From: Erythrocercus mccallii
Taxonomy: Eukaryota > Chordata > Aves > Passeriformes > Dicruridae
Length of the DNA: 64,000 nucleotides
Reading direction: 5' to 3'
Assembly: GCA_013397435.1 (NCBI GenBank)
Contig: VZRG01001475.1
Coordinates: forward strand, 120,563 to 184,562
The translations under genes and the position numbers were made by a program. Shown here in pieces: positions 50,834-62,603 of this stretch (positions are counted from its first letter, which is position 1; the number at the start of each line of letters is the position of its first letter). Below the pieces are notes generated by a model that had not been told where the DNA came from, ran no database searches, and saw nothing but the letters and a program-made list of their open reading frames with translations.

Positions 50834-53249
50834 TGCAATCTGCTGGAACGTGACATCACTGCCCAGTACCTGGATGGGCACAGAGTGCACCTATGACAGC
50901 TCTGCCCAAGAGGGGGTTTGGGAATGAGCTGGTCACTCTGTGTCCTCAAGCATGCCCTGAACAGCAGCATGCAAAGATCATATTCCCCCTCAGACAGGTA
51001 GTGCTGCTGCCTTAGAAACCAAGCAGAGGAGAATATGAAATTATAATAGCTTAATGTAGTCATTTCAAAGGTCAGTTTGAGTGAATCAGGTGGAAAGGAA
51101 CCTTATTGGCATTGTTTTCCCCTTGTTCACCCATAAAAAGTTTAAATTAGATAAGATTCCAACCACTACTATATAAATATACTTATTTATATGGTTTACA
51201 AAATCCAAACAAAATCCCTTGTGGCTCACAGGTGGAAGAATTGTACGTGGCAGATGCTGTTGGTAGCTCAAGGTGCTAAAGGAAGCCTTACTGAGCCAAG
51301 CAGAGCCTCCTGGGAGGTGCACTTGCTAAAAATTCCAATATGAACCCCCTCATTCCTAACACGGCGGTCGGTTTTGCGTTGCTTCTCCTTCCTCAAGTGC
51401 ATTTCTGCAGAGAGAGGCTTGCTCCCACAAAAGCCCAGAGCAGCCTTCCCGCCCTCACTGGGCAGCTTTTGCAGGTCAGCATGCTTGGGATGGGGCAGTT
51501 CCACCACTAGGGAAATTTCCAACAGGAACCCAAAGTACTGAAGCACCCCAACCACTGTGGTGGAGCAGGATGCTCTGGTTTGGAGACAGACCTTGTGGGT
51601 TTAGATTTTAATTTCACAGAATGCCATAAAAATATTATGGGAAGTATTAATGAAGACATGAGACTTTGAAAAACCTAAATCATAATCATTTGTTGCCAAG
51701 AGGAGGGAAATGACAGTTGTGCCCAGCTTTACTTGCATCAGTATCTATCAGGTATGAATGGTACATCTTACCTGCTTTTTTTCTTCTTTTTCTGCTTACG
51801 CAGAACAGAAGTGCTAGTACTTGCAATACAGTGAGAAATAAAGAGCTGCTAGTAAAAGATTAATATCTTACAATGCTGAATTACTCAGTGCAAAAATTGT
51901 CATTCCTGCTAGCAATGTAATAATTTTTTAATTTTAACTAGATGAGATGAATTTTGGTTTTTAGGTTTAAAAAAATTATTGGTACTGAGTTTAAGGTTTT
52001 AAAAATTCAAATTCATCCATTATTCAAGTAATTAATTACTTTGATGAGTAATACTGCCTGGAAGCTACTTCACTGCATTATCATTGTTTGTCTTTTATAG
52101 AGGCATTGTTTCATGCCTTCTCCTGCTGTTTTATGGCAAAGGAAATGAGACATCTCTGGTTAGCCCAGGGTCTGGAGTTTTCCAGGTATGGGAGAAGACA
52201 AGGACTACCACGCATCGTGGAAAAGAACCCTTATCACTGGGGAAGAGTAAGGATATGAGTGGTGGAAGAACGCGGGTACCCGTGGTGGAGAAGCCGGGAA
52301 AAGAAACCTGATGCAGAGGAGATGATGCCTTTTGTGAGATCCTGGTGTGAACAAAGGGATGGGGCAGCAGGCAGAGCCCTCAGCCACAGCTCCCAGTGAC
52401 CCACTTGCTCCAGCAGGGCCTGAATTTGTTGACCTTCAGTGCCTAATTCAAATGTTAACTAAACACTTAGGCTGTGTGTTTGAGGAAGGTATTTGGGGAG
52501 CTGCTTTGAATTTTTATTTTGCCAGTTTATTTGGTTTGGCCTCTTTGGGTTTATAGCAGGGGCACTACTGAAGATCACTACTGACAGGTTGCAGTGCAGA
52601 AAGAGAAAGTAAAAAAAAAAGAAATCCTATTTTGGAGCAGAGACTGGGGAAAGGGAGTCTTGGATACTACAGAACAGGAGAAAGCAGAAAAAAATAGCTT
52701 AAATCTCAACCATGACAGCAATAAAAAACTCTCTCAGTCTTTAGTTTAATGTATATTAAATGCAAAAATAGTTTTCATAGATAAAGTCAAGGAAGGATAG
52801 TTATTTGAGAATCAGGCTGGGACAAGAGGAAAGAAGCTCACCTAACAAAGTACAGCAGAGAAATTCAAAAAAGAAATGCAAGGGGGAAAAAAATCCCAGA
52901 AGATACTAATTGGGAAACGTCTTCCAGAAGGACCAATATTCTGACCATCTATCTTTTCTATTGTTCTCTTTTACGTATCTTTCAGGTTTTTTTAACTAAT
53001 TCATTTATAACCAAGAGGGCTTAGGGAGTTTTCATACCTAAAACTCCAAACAAACAAAATGCTTTCTCCCCTTTAAATGGAGGGGAAAGTGATGCACAGG
53101 TGCAACCATTTGTTCAAAGTCCCCCAAGGAAGTCACTGACAAAGTCAATTAACATCTTGCCCACTCAACCACAGTGCTCTGCAGTGAAGTCTCTTCCATG
53201 TGATGTGGGTCAAATTCATTGCACTAGCCATGGCCACAGATACTTGGAG

Positions 53250-53255
53250 TTTATT
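53250..53255 (-). promoter_or_regulatory. Poly(A) signal AATAAA downstream of the candidate terminal exon
   Basis: AATAAA on the minus strand about 60 bases after the TAG stop of the candidate exon, with GT-containing sequence (ATCTGTGG) some 15-20 bases further on. This would give a very short 3' UTR of about 80-90 bases. The hexamer alone is common in AT-rich DNA; its position is what makes it relevant. Confidence 0.35.
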
Positions 53256-53315
53256 CCTCAAAAAGATTGATAAAGCACAGATAACTTATTTTTATAAGTG
53301 TTCTAAAACTTCATC

Positions 53316-53725
53316 CTAGCTCAGAGCTTCATCTTGCACCAGTGTTCCACCATCATATGTTACATTTATGTAGATGTATCTATCACTCCATAAAATATCC
53401 TGGTGATGCAATATTTCCATTGTTAAGCTGTCAGCAAAACCTTGACCTTTGCTCCTTCCAAAACAAACTTTCCTGTCAATCACTATCTTGTTATATATGG
53501 ATATGACATTAGACCTGCGAATAACAATCTCGTTGATGGACAGCTCATCTGCCACGACTCTCTCTTTAAATTGCCCAGAGTTTAAAGCCTTGAACAGCCA
53601 ATCAACCACACTTCCTTCTAACCTGAGAGCTATACTTGAAAAAATACAATTAATAGCCACATAAGACTCTAATTTTCCCAAAGCAAACAAGCAAGTTGGA
53701 GAGTTGTAAGCATCTGAGGCTACAC
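53316..53725 (-). CDS. Candidate terminal coding exon of an unrecognised gene
   Basis: On the minus strand a polypyrimidine tract (ttttctgtttcccctac, then ttttcag) ends with AG at 53727-53726. From 53725 one frame stays open for 135 codons to a TAG at 53318-53316. The first two bases complete a split codon, so the exon would enter in phase 1, the split codon being Gly if the previous exon ends in G. The peptide begins VASDAYNSPTCLFALGKLES and ends YIYINVTYDGGTLVQDEALS. Its composition looks like a folded protein (rich in I, V, L, D, E and K; only three Cys), unlike the Cys/Ser/Pro-rich chance frames elsewhere. One N-glycosylation sequon (NVT) lies near the C-terminus, so a secreted or lumenal protein is possible. 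An AATAAA follows about 60 bases after the stop. I do not recognise the family. No upstream exon was identified to the right, so it could still be a chance frame or a pseudogene remnant. Confidence 0.42.
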
Positions 53726-54150
53726 CTGAAAAGTAGGGGAAACAGAAAACGTGCAAGAAAGCAGCAGATGATTTGGTAGAGCTTTTCCCCCCACTCCCTA
53801 AGGGTGCTGATATTTAAACTGGGAGATTTTCAGCACGTGACTTTTTGCAGCTACCAGTTTCGGGTAGGGGAAAAGTGAAACAAACAGTAAAATAGGTTAA
53901 AAATTAATTGATTTCTAAACCAGTTGAATCAGTGACAAAAATCAGAGTCATCTAGGAGCCACTGCAACTCCCACCAGCTTGGTGCAGTGACTGTAGGAGA
54001 CCTCACACCTTCTTTATCACAAAAGTGATAGTAAGGAGCTAACACCATTGTTTTACATTGCATTTTTACCACCCAACAGCTGCGTGTGTGCTTACAGACA
54101 AACGTCTTGACTTCAGGTCACAGGGTAATTTGTGTTGAAAGGGAGAGCAA

Positions 54151-54325
54151 AAGGTGTCTAATCCAACCTCCTGCTCAGATCAGGGCTGGCTAGGAGATCA
54201 GACCAGGTTATTTATCCAATCAGGTATTGAAAACCTACTCATTTTGGCTGAAAATTATCTCAATTACTGGAGTACTTCCGTGGAGTCTGACTTCCAAAGA
54301 ACTCTACCACTCCTACCTTTTATCA
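54151..54325 (-). mobile_element. Old CR1 LINE fragment (3' UTR)
   Basis: The plus-strand text aaggtgtctaatccaacctc, ctgctcagatcagggctgg, agatcagaccaggtt and tattgaaaacctac matches the reverse complement of an old CR1 3' UTR (tctagtccaacctcctgctc type). Divergence is high, and both the 3' tip and the RT part are missing or unrecognisable. Confidence 0.7.
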
Positions 54326-56522
54326 TATAGGAAAATCATAAATTACTGTAATAGAGAGGAAGGAAAAAAGATTCCTTAATCAGGATATGCTTGTTCAAGC
54401 CCATCATCCTAGCTTCCAAATAAAATACATTTTGTGCCATTTTGTTCATTCTGCTGCCAGAAGGACATCAAAAAAGCTTATCTGTTTCTGTCTATACAAT
54501 TCATGTGCTCATTCTAACTAGAAAAGCTTGAGATAACTAGCCAGCAATCATTCAGGCTTATCTTCCTTTAGAAGGCCTAGAAAAGCCAAGCCTTGTAGAG
54601 GTGCAGAATGACAGGGGTCTGTGCAGCAGAATCTGTTCACACCACAGTTCCCCAAAACTCACCCACCCCCTCCTGGCTGCTCCTGCCCAGCCAAAAGGTC
54701 CTGCCCTCTCCCATGCACCACACACAGGCAAATGCAGCAGAAGAGAGAAGGCTCTTGCTGCCATTTAGTGCACTGAAGGGCTCTGGAGAAGAGCACTAAA
54801 CATCAGGGGTGAGCAGAGCGCCTTTGCTGCTGGCACCTATGGGAGGTTTCAGCACCGCTCAGTTTAATTCATGCCCTGGCCAACAGGATAGCAAGGAGAG
54901 TAATTCTTAAAAGATATACTGGAGGAAAAGACCCAACGTGTCAGATGCTGAATGATGCAGTAGCACTTATTAAAGCACCCAATCAGACACTCACATCAAT
55001 ATCATTTACGTGTGCCAAGACCATTTAACCTCACAGCTTCCTTTGAAGCGCTGAGGATTTCCTTCAGGTGCACTGGGATTAGGAAGTGGATTATCTCCTG
55101 AGAGGCCACAGCACAGCTTTCCCTTCTGTTCTTGCATTGTCTCTCTCACACATACTTCCCTTAGCTCTAACTGCAGCCCATGCTTCCAAGCCACAGAAAG
55201 GCAAAGCTTTGGATAGCAAAGCTTTGCTCCCAATTCTGCCAGCTTTGCAAAGGTAGCTGGTTATTTCTGTGTTAATGTGACTTCTCTGCGTATAAGGCAA
55301 AGACAACACTCTTCAGCTTTATATAGAAAGAATGGATGTCCTTGGGCTCTCTGAAAATTAAAGGATTTGGGTTTAGAGGAAGGCTGAAGTTAAACCATCC
55401 ACCTCCCTGCACTGCAGAACTTGCTGAGCACGAGGACATCACTGCCCTTGGTCAAAATCTGGAGTACAATGACTGGGTATTCTCTCAAGTTTTGATTCAA
55501 TACTCACTTTGGGATAGCTTTTTGAAAGTGCTAAGGAACTGGATTTGGGGACAATAATTGTTATGATGGTTTAGCTTTTGCTGTATAAAGTACTAAAAGT
55601 TGAAAAGTACTGACTGCTCTTTGACATTAGCAGACCCATTCCTGCCTCTGTGCAAGGCAACAAACCCCATGTTCCATCACCTACAACAGCAACAGAAGCA
55701 GATACAGCCAGGTGGCTTGCAGGACAGGTTTTCACATACCTCCCACAGGAGCTTAGCCACAGGGCTCCTCCAGCCACACCTCTTCCCTTTCTGAAAACCG
55801 CTTCCAAAAAAAAAAAGTCTCATATCTCAGAGAAAATAGAGTCTACATTATTCATCAGGACCACACCAAGGTCTGTATGGTTTAGGGATACTGTAATTTA
55901 GGAGAAGACAGTGAACAGGTAGAGGACTGAAGATCAAATTGAGAAAGAAGGGAGCATTATGCTAATCTACATTCAGTGACCAGAATGCTGTAGACACAGT
56001 ACTGTAAGGAGCAGTATTTTGATGTAACACCAAGAGAAGATTCACTTTTACTAAACAAAAAGTTTTGAATTAATGGAAGGTGAGAATTAAGAACTATACC
56101 CTGCAAGGAATCCAAACAAAAAAAAATAAAATAAACTGAACCCACTGAATGTCATACCTGAAATATTAGAGTCAAAGTTGTGTTGTTTTTATGGGTGTCG
56201 CTTTCAGATTTGGGAAATTACAGGCACCATGATAAATATTTCAGGCAGTTGATTACAATGAAAAGTAATTAACCCAGCTACAACAACAGGTGTTGTACGG
56301 GGAAATGCTGGCTTTTATCATGAAGTTGTGGGTGCATGTGCTAAATGCATTCGTCATTTTCTCCTTTCTTTTACTCAGATAATGCCCTGGGGAAAGTATT
56401 CTAGTGCCAGCATTTATAGGATATAATGAAAATCCATTAAATATGTATATGACTGCTAACAACAGTGTAGAGAAAGAGTAACTTAACTATGGTTATGTAA
56501 GGCTGCCTGTTCAGCTGGCTTT

Positions 56523-56537
56523 GGTGGTGGTGGTGGT
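56523..56537. repeat. (GGT)5 trinucleotide repeat
   Basis: Five GGT units; a short simple repeat. Confidence 0.9.
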
Positions 56538-59461
56538 TGAAGTAATCCCATTTGAACTCCTTCACCCTGTACTTAGCTGCTGGTTTTGAGCTGAGGGGAA
56601 AACTGTTAATTTTTGTGTAATTTCATTTTCCAATTAGCAAATGCACACAACAGGATACAAAGCTCAGCTTGCTTTAACAGAAAGAGTCCAAAATACCCCT
56701 AAGTATGAACATGGCTGTCTGTGAATAATTAGGGAAGAAAGTTCAAAGTGAAAAAGCAGCTGTTGATAGAGCTAACACGTAGCATACATATGGATTTAAA
56801 TGATGTTGCACTTGCTCGCTCAGAGCCCGCTCCTGACAGCCAGGCTCAGGCACAGACTCAAGAAACTGGGAAGGGAGGATGCCTTAGTCAGAATTGGACT
56901 CAGATTTTTGACTCTCTTGTCCTGCAGCAGTCACCCTTACACAGAAAATGTCAATGGACATACTGCAACCTTCCCCCTCACCCCTCCAAAAAATGCAAAA
57001 TAAATGCAGAATCTTCACTCTTCTGCTTCTCTCTGCATTTGAAAGGAGACTAAGAAGCTGTGAGTCTCCTTTCCCTGCATTCCTCTAACCTGATATAACC
57101 TTCCCCATGCTCTGAGAGTCTTGAACAGGAGATGAAATACAGGTAAAAACCAGAGCAGACAAGACAGGTGAGCTGCTTTGGTAGAATGGCAAGGGAAAAA
57201 CAGCACTGATTTTACTGATCCAAGCTGTCTTCTCCTCCAGACAACAAGAACCCCATCCTTTGCCTTTTTTGCAAGAAATGTCTTGGGCTGCCTGGGCCTG
57301 CGCAGGATTGGAAAAGGGTCAAGAGATGCAGTTTAGCACAGGGAATTTTCTGTGCATAGCAACTCCTCACAGCCCTTGGGAAAGGAAATCTCCTGGGTCT
57401 TAACAGGAGGAAATGCACACAGTCAGCATGGGTGAGCTGCAAACTCTCTGATCTCAAGTACTTTGCATTTCCTTTCCCCTTTATGGGTTATTTCTCATTT
57501 AGGACTACAGAGCAACGTGGAAAGGAAAAACATTAATATAGATTGCTATCATTCTCCTCACCAATGCTGTATGAATTCCCCGAAGAAAAGGGCAAAGGAA
57601 ATAACATTTATGACTGCACTTGTTATTTTGCTCCAGAAGGAATAGATACAGGGGGTGTGTTTGCAAAGCAGGTTTGTTTGTCTAAAGATAAACAGAGTCA
57701 TCCCCCTTAAGCCAGCTCCATTATTTATGAGGGAAGACTTTTCAGCCTCTAAACAGCCTTAACAGCCCCTAAACATGCTTATAAAGTGTAATGTTCCTCC
57801 TGTCTGAGGCTGCGTGAGTTCAAAAGTCATCTCCCACTTGTGCAGAGATCGCCCCTGCCTCATAAACTGTGAATTTACGGGGAGCAGGTTACATCCACTG
57901 ACCCCTGGAGACAAAAGCTGAACCTGACACTGATTATTTAATATCTTACTGACAAATGCAGCTCAGAACAACAAAAAAAATTATTTAACTCTGGACTTTC
58001 AGCTTTGGGTTGAACTTTAAAATTGTGAGAGTTTTGGGGTTTTTTTTTGTGGTGTCTGCTATGTTATTTCCCATTATCAAATACAGACAGAAGCATCTCA
58101 CTAAAGAAGAAAAAAAAAACAACAAATGAAGGCATTTCCTTATCACAAATGTTCAAAAAAGATTCCAGTCACATGAAACATGTATGATGTTTGTGGTGGT
58201 TTTGGCAGTATAGTTTGGCAAGTGGAAGAGAAAGAGCAGACCAGACAGTGTGAGGCAGATAGAAAAATCTATTTGTGGGGAAAAGACCCTTTCCTTCTAG
58301 CAGGTTTGGGTTTCCATGTTAAGCACCTATCTTAAACCTGCCACCTGAACAGCCACAAGCAGCTTGCAATCTGAGTACAAACACATTTATCTGCCAGGTA
58401 AGGCTTCTTGGGGAGCCCGTGCCTTGACATCTGAGGACTGGCTGATACTTTTTATAAGGTCTGTTATCTGGCAGGGAATTGTTTGCCCCTGATACTCGGT
58501 AACACTTTGTTGGTGTGTACAGACACACTCGCACCATAAGCGTGTTGGAAGCACGGCTGTCTTCCCCTTGCAGGAATATCAGCCCTGTGCTCACGCTCCT
58601 GCCCTGCATGGGCTCCCCAGTGTGCCTGGAGCTGCCCCTGCTCCCCAGGAAGCTGCTCTCCCACCATGCTGTGAGAAACAGAACTGCAGGAGAGCAGCTC
58701 TCTGTGTAAGCAAAGCCAAACACTGGAAGGGAAGGATGGATGCTCCCTGGGAAGGGACTGGCTGCCCCCCATCTCCCACGGGTGAGGCTGTTCCGTGTCG
58801 GAACGAAGAAGGTCTTACCCACATTTCTGCACATCACCACATGAAGCTGACAGACAGAAGGTCTGGTCAATATACTTGCTTTTCCTCTCTCAAAAACACA
58901 AACAGAAATTAAACCCTTAAAACTTAAGCAAACTCATTTCTCTAAGACAGCAAAGTATCTGCAATAACAGGCAACCATTAAATAAACTACATGTCTGAGA
59001 CAAATCAAAATTGACTTATTTAATGTCTTTGGGGAGATCTTTCTCCTTGTGTTATAAATGAAAAAAATACAAGGATTTTACCTAATGTTTGTTTTAATAT
59101 CATGCATCACATAATTTTGTTCCTAGACTGTAAACAATGCATCCCCTGTTAAATCTGGGCCTAACACTCATGGGCAAGGAACACGGCCAAATTCTTCACA
59201 AGTTGAGATGCCATTTCTCTCCCTCCTAGAAAGTACTGCTTCTGAAAAGCTCAGTGGCAACAGCTGAAGTAGTGGTAAATGCCTATATGTGCCTGCTATA
59301 GGAGCATAAATATCTTGGACTGAATTGGTCCAGACTTTAATACCTCATTATTTCTCTTCCTGCCTCCACCTCTCAAAAAACCCCAACTCTACACACACCC
59401 CACTGCCTTATCCCAAAGAGTAGTCTTGGAGCTAAACTGGTGTCTGGGAAGCACTTCAGAC

Positions 59462-59482
59462 GGGGGGGGGGGGAAAAAAAAA
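59462..59482. repeat. G12A9 homopolymer junction
   Basis: Twelve G bases run directly into nine A bases, and a C6 run follows at 59499-59504. The G and C runs could pair in a hairpin, and the G run could join a quadruplex. Sequencing of such tracts is error-prone, so the run lengths are uncertain. Confidence 0.85.
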
Positions 59483-61639
59483 GCATCGTAGAAAAAAACC
59501 CCCCACAAATGAAATAATTGCTTTGTGTACAGAGTAAAATATGAACTGCATACATTAAGGGGTCAACTAAACCATGCATTCAGTAGGTCAGTACAACAGC
59601 AGTTACCCAAAAATTGATCTAATTCACCAGTAATAGCATCTTGTACAGAAGAATTGCACTCTATGGCCATGTAATAAAAAAAACCCAAAAAAACCCAACA
59701 ACAAAAACCAAAAACCCTCAATCATTTAAAAACAGTAAAATCTTAGGAAATGTGTTTTCATGACAAAAGTTAATCTGACACCCTGTAACTTCTGAAATCT
59801 TTGTCTCTTCACCTTTTACGTTGTTTATAAGATATTTCATAAGTGGTTAGTTTTTTGTCCATAACTGAGTACAGAATGCCCTTCAGAGGGGTGCACCAGC
59901 TCAGCCCCCATACACGGGAGTTGTATTGCCTCTGGGAACCAGCTGCTAGAAGACTGCAGAACTGCAGAGGTTGGTTGATTTTTTTTCCTGAGTGTTTATA
60001 TAGACAGCAGTTTATATCTAAAGAGACCCCTTTAGGGTTGCTTTTACTAAAAAATAAAACTAAAAATAATCATTTCCATTGGGATAGGTTTCACTTTTTA
60101 TTATTTAAAAAAATAACCAAGCCAATAAATGGGCAAACAATTCTTTTGTGTCACTGACTCAAACCTCACTTTAGCCAGGCAGCAGGCACAGAATTTGTGG
60201 CACAAGCTGTCAAGAGATGCTGAAAGTGCAGCCTTGGCAAAATAAAGGTTTGAGGGAATCTATCTGTAGTATTATTTACAGACAGGACAGCTGTAGTGGT
60301 GACTGAAGTAAAACACCCTGACTAAATATAATCTGAAGCCAGAGATAAGTAAGTGTTTCAAAGCTGCGTCCCTACAAGAGGCACATGTTTAGCTTTTCAT
60401 GCATCACAATGGATGTCCCACATGAACTTTTTTCTTCTTCAGGTTTCCTTCAGCCCCCGACTGTCCCTGTCACCCTGTGCCAGATGGGAAGTGAGAGCTA
60501 AGCCGATCCACCTCTTTGTGGTGGAAACCCCCCGAGCTTCGGCTACAGGTTACTGAAGCCTTCATGAAAAATTCAGAGCTGGTATAACAAGCTTGCTGAA
60601 AGTAAAATGCGTGTCACATTATCCACCCTCCCTTTTTGCTAGCACTGAGCTACCACCGCTGAGAGGTAGAAAACGTGCCTGTAACAAACTTGTACAGGGA
60701 TACAGATGCAAAAAAGAAACATTCAACTCAGTCCTCTTTCCACCTTTCATTTTAGCAGTAAAATTAATACGGTGTGAAAATTAAGGAGCAATAAAAGAAC
60801 ACAGAAAATTGATTTACAGACACACATAGGAGAAATAGACACTGAAAATTGCTAAGCTGCTAAAAAAATTAGGGTGTGGAAGTAATTTGTGCCTTTCCCA
60901 GTAGTTAAATCACTGTTGTCTCACATTAGATGTCATTTATGAGTGCTAGCATGCCTCTTAATTTGTAAAACTATTTCAGAGGTAAATTTGGTGCCTATTA
61001 AAAGGTGTTATCTGCTTTAAGAGACCAAGCAAAACAGTGGGAAGCAGAATGGCCCAGTAGAAATCAGCTTTGTCATTTGGCCCAACCTTCCTCTATATGC
61101 TTTTGCCCCGCAGATGTGAGAGCACACACTCCCAGCAGTTACTGAGGGTCAATGTGCAAGTTTGTCCCTGCTTTCCAACACCCAAAACCCTGGAGATGGG
61201 TCATGGAAACAATAAAAACACAACACACATCTCAGTTCATTAAGAAACTGGGGGCTCAGTGAGGTGGGAAGCAGCCTTCCCCTTTCAGCTGACTGCCTGC
61301 CACATCACCCCCCAAGACCTTTGCCTCTTGCCTCTGTACCCTGTACTTGAAGGTTTGTGTGAAAAAGCATAAATAAAAGTGATGTGGATCAACCAGAGAG
61401 AGGCTGTGTAGGGATATAACCAGATTTAACCAGAAAAGGAAAGTCAGAGAAGGCATAACCCCCCCGATATGCAATGCTGGAAAACTGATAGCAGTGCGTG
61501 AGGGGAAGGCTGAGATACCCAACAATCTTTTTTGTCTGTCATCAATGGCAACTCCTCTTCCCACAGCCCTTGAGTGGATGGACAGCGGGATGGGGATGTG
61601 GGGAGGAAAGCCTCTCCCCATGTCTGTAAAGACCAGGTT

Positions 61640-62603
61640 CATGATAACTAGAGGAACCTGAATGTACATACACCTGTGGGACTCGGTGGGATGCATCCCA
61701 GAGCCCTGAGGATTTTGGCTGATGCACTTGCTAAGCCACTCTCCTCATGATATTTGGAAAGTCCTGACAGTCAGGTGAAGTCACTGGTAACTGGGAAAAG
61801 GGAAAATTGGACCTATCTTAAAACAGGATAGAAAGAGAGAGTCTGGTAACCACCACCCTGTCAGCCTCACCTCTGTGCTAGGGATATCATGGAAGACATT
61901 CTCCTAGGAGTATGCTGAGGCACATGGAGAACAGGGAGGTGATTTGGGACAGCCAGCACAGCTTCATCAAGGGCAAATCATGCCTAAACAACCCTGTGAA
62001 TGCCCCACCTGGAGTGACTGCATCAGTGGACAAGGGAAGGGCTACAGATGTAATTTATCTGGACTTCTGTAAAGCCTTTGACAGGGTCTCACACAACGTC
62101 CTTCTCTAAACTGGAGAGCGATGGGGTTAATGAGTGGGTTGTTGGATGGGTAAGAAATTGGTTGGACAGTTTCACCCCAAGGGTAGTGGTCAATGGCTCA
62201 GGATCCTGATGGACATCAGGGACAAGTGGTGCCTCTTAGGGGTCCATATTGGGACCAGTGTTATTTAATATCTTCATTGATGACATAGAGAGGGATCCAG
62301 TGCACCCTCAGCTAATTTCCAGATGACACCAGGCTGGGTGGTGCAGCTGCCACACCTGAAGGATGGGATGCCATCCAGAGGGACTTGGTCTAGCTCGAGA
62401 AGTGTGTCCTGGGAATATCATGAGGTTTAACAAGACCAAGATCAAAGTGCTGCACCTGGGTCAGAGCAACCCCAAATACCAGCAGAAGCTGAGGGATGAA
62501 CAGCTCAAGAGCAGCCCTGCCTGGAAGGACTTGGGGATGCTGCTGCATGAGAGGCTGGACATAACCCACAGTGTGTGCTTGCAGCCCAGAAAGCCAAACC
62601 CTC
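61640..62603 (+). mobile_element. CR1 LINE internal fragment (RT domain), 3' end missing
   Basis: Plus-strand CR1 reverse-transcriptase region, broken by stops and frame changes. Landmarks in order: the gggatgcatcccagagccct wording near 61688; HMENREVIWDSQ and HSFIKGKSCLNN from 61924; RT motif A as DVIYLDFCKAFDRVSHN at about 62046-62096; the gtggtcaatggctca segment at 62187; the catalytic FADD box near 62310 degraded to FPDD with a stop before it; then IMRFNKTKIKVLHLGQSNPK and KDLGMLLHERLDI up to 62570. The match ends at about 62603 in the AQKAN segment, so the last part of the RT and the whole 3' UTR are absent. CR1 copies normally lose the 5' end, so a later deletion or rearrangement is implied. 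It is not active. Confidence 0.92.

Larger units (their letters stand above)
54326..61639. other. Unique non-coding stretch
   Basis: No supported gene. The longest frame in the window (58319-58870 minus, 183 codons) lies here in a GC-richer patch where several frames on both strands are open at once, which points to base composition and not coding. Simple repeats: (GGT)5 at 56523-56537, the G/A tract at 59462-59482 and A/C-rich words at 59676-59720. The block 57730-57960 has the mixed complexity of possible conserved non-coding DNA. Confidence 0.5.

Noticed and set aside
50546..51063. Two overlapping minus-strand frames suggesting a frameshifted gene
   Set aside because: The frames overlap widely without matching any family, and the join point falls at the hairpin. 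Nothing shows they belong together.
54851..54860. Half of an RE1/NRSF-like site (TTCAGCACC)
   Set aside because: The second half-site is absent at the required spacing.
58319..58870. Longest open frame in the window (183 codons, minus strand)
   Set aside because: Several overlapping frames on both strands are open in the same GC-richer patch. The composition is noise-like, and there is no domain, motif or splice context.
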